Origin: Hemicentrotus pulcherrimus
Taxonomy: Eukaryota > Echinodermata > Echinoidea > Camarodonta > Strongylocentrotidae
Assembly: GCA_003118195.1 (NCBI GenBank)
Contig: BEXV01001788.1
Location: 68,838-86,431, forward strand
DNA: 17,594 bases
Reading direction: 5' to 3'
Shown: positions 16,820 to 17,594 of the stretch, one piece after another
How positions within the stretch are numbered: position 1 is the stretch's first letter
Layout of the letters: every line of letters starts with the position of its first letter
The notes under the pieces: model-generated
Databases searched by the model: none
Told to the model about the DNA's origin: nothing
The model's input: the letters and a program-made list of their open reading frames with translations, nothing else
Made by a program: the position numbers and the translations under genes

Positions 16820-17594
16820 CTGCCATGATAGGAACAAAACATTAGGTTTTCAAGCATTTTCTTTCGAAAATACTGCATTAAACAGAAAACAGTGAAAAAT
16901 GTGTCTAGATTTATATTGATAGATCGTATAGGTATAAAATATATTGATTCAATCATTTGCAATCCTCTGTAAAAAGCTCTGTGCTAAAGACTACAAAACA
17001 TTATTATTATCCTTTTTGTTATAGCTTATTTGAAATAATTTGACTTAGACACACATTGGCGTATCTAAGGAGGACAGAGGGGGGAAAAATGAAAATCACG
17101 ACCCTTAAGTATTATGCGCCCCAAATATCAAGGGTAAGTTTTATAAGAATATAGAGTTTTGGAGGGTCTAAAATGCAGAACATTTCCAAAGCTCGGTCAC
17201 TTTTCTCCCTTGCATGTGTTTCACCAGGATTTCTTAATTGTTGCACCCTAAAACAAATCACATCTCATAAAAAGCGTTTCTTATGGATTAGAAATTTAAA
17301 ATATTCGTAGATTTGCTCTTTTTTGCGACTCAATAAACTACAAAGAAAAAAATGGGAATATTCAAGGTTCAGCATTGAAAAAGAAAAGAAAATTCGGTTA
17401 CCTTTCCTGAATTCTTTGACTATATTCATTCAAAGACATTATTTTGCGCACCAGTTGAAGAAGAAGAAGTGAATAGAAAAACGCTTTTGTTGAAATTCGC
17501 AACCCCACCGCTTTGTTATGTAATATGTATTGTTTACCCAGAGTAGCCTAATCAGTAATAATACTGTTTTCCTTGAGGACCCTGCAACCATGTT
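16820..17594 (-). other. PON intron (upstream), nothing recognised
   Basis: I could not find the next upstream PON exon to the window's end. The sequence is AT-rich, with a purine-rich patch near 17067-17090. Confidence 0.65.

Noticed and set aside
1..17594. CRISPR array, operon or prokaryotic system
   Set aside because: Introns, SINEs and MITEs show a eukaryotic nuclear genome; no spaced direct repeats or operon structure are present.

Overview
The window is nuclear DNA from an animal. Genes are split into short exons with GT-AG introns, base composition is AT-rich, and tRNA-derived SINEs, fold-back/MITE-type inverted repeats and microsatellites are present. The SINE types and the gene content suggest a marine invertebrate deuterostome, most likely an echinoderm. 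That placement is inference from the look of the repeats, not from a search.

Left and centre (about 760-10790, + strand): the 3' part of a gene for the amidating lyase PAL (peptidyl-alpha-hydroxyglycine alpha-amidating lyase), the second enzyme of peptide C-terminal amidation. Nine exons can be read with consistent phase (4376-4424, 5202-5571, 6150-6310, 6815-6925, 7066-7281, 7803-7882, 8865-9071, 9755-9867, 10665-10790). The last seven give a 337-residue PAL catalytic domain ending at a TAA, with no transmembrane tail. The first four exons also occur upstream in a 2589-bp direct repeat (751-3339 and 4366-6954, constant offset 3615). The second copy starts on the base after a single N (4365), and joining the two copies exon to exon breaks the reading frame. 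The doubling is therefore most probably a contig-joining or haplotype artefact, although a real partial duplication is not excluded. The 1-kb tail of the first copy (3340-4364) is a different, longer version of intron 3 carrying a SINE.

Introns 4370-10664 hold two antisense copies of one SINE family (7434-7627, 8326-8530) and a hairpin-forming fold-back element (8037-8156). From 10791 to about 13470 there is only 3' UTR-like and intergenic sequence with polyadenylation signals, followed by a long pyrimidine (CT)n tract.

Right (15236-16819, - strand): the last two coding exons of a paraoxonase-family (PON) gene, convergent with the PAL gene. Its 5' exons lie beyond the window. Around and inside its last intron are two MITEs with related terminal inverted repeats (14498-14709; 16147-16464, arms 72/74 identical), each abutting another inverted-repeat unit, plus a different SINE (about 14296-14402).

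The two genes are not known to share a pathway. Both families are secretory, calcium-binding six-bladed beta-propeller enzymes. I found no evidence for a novel multi-gene system. The items most worth checking are the exact duplication, the PAL and PON active-site substitutions, the acidic linker exon, and the young MITE beside the PON exon.
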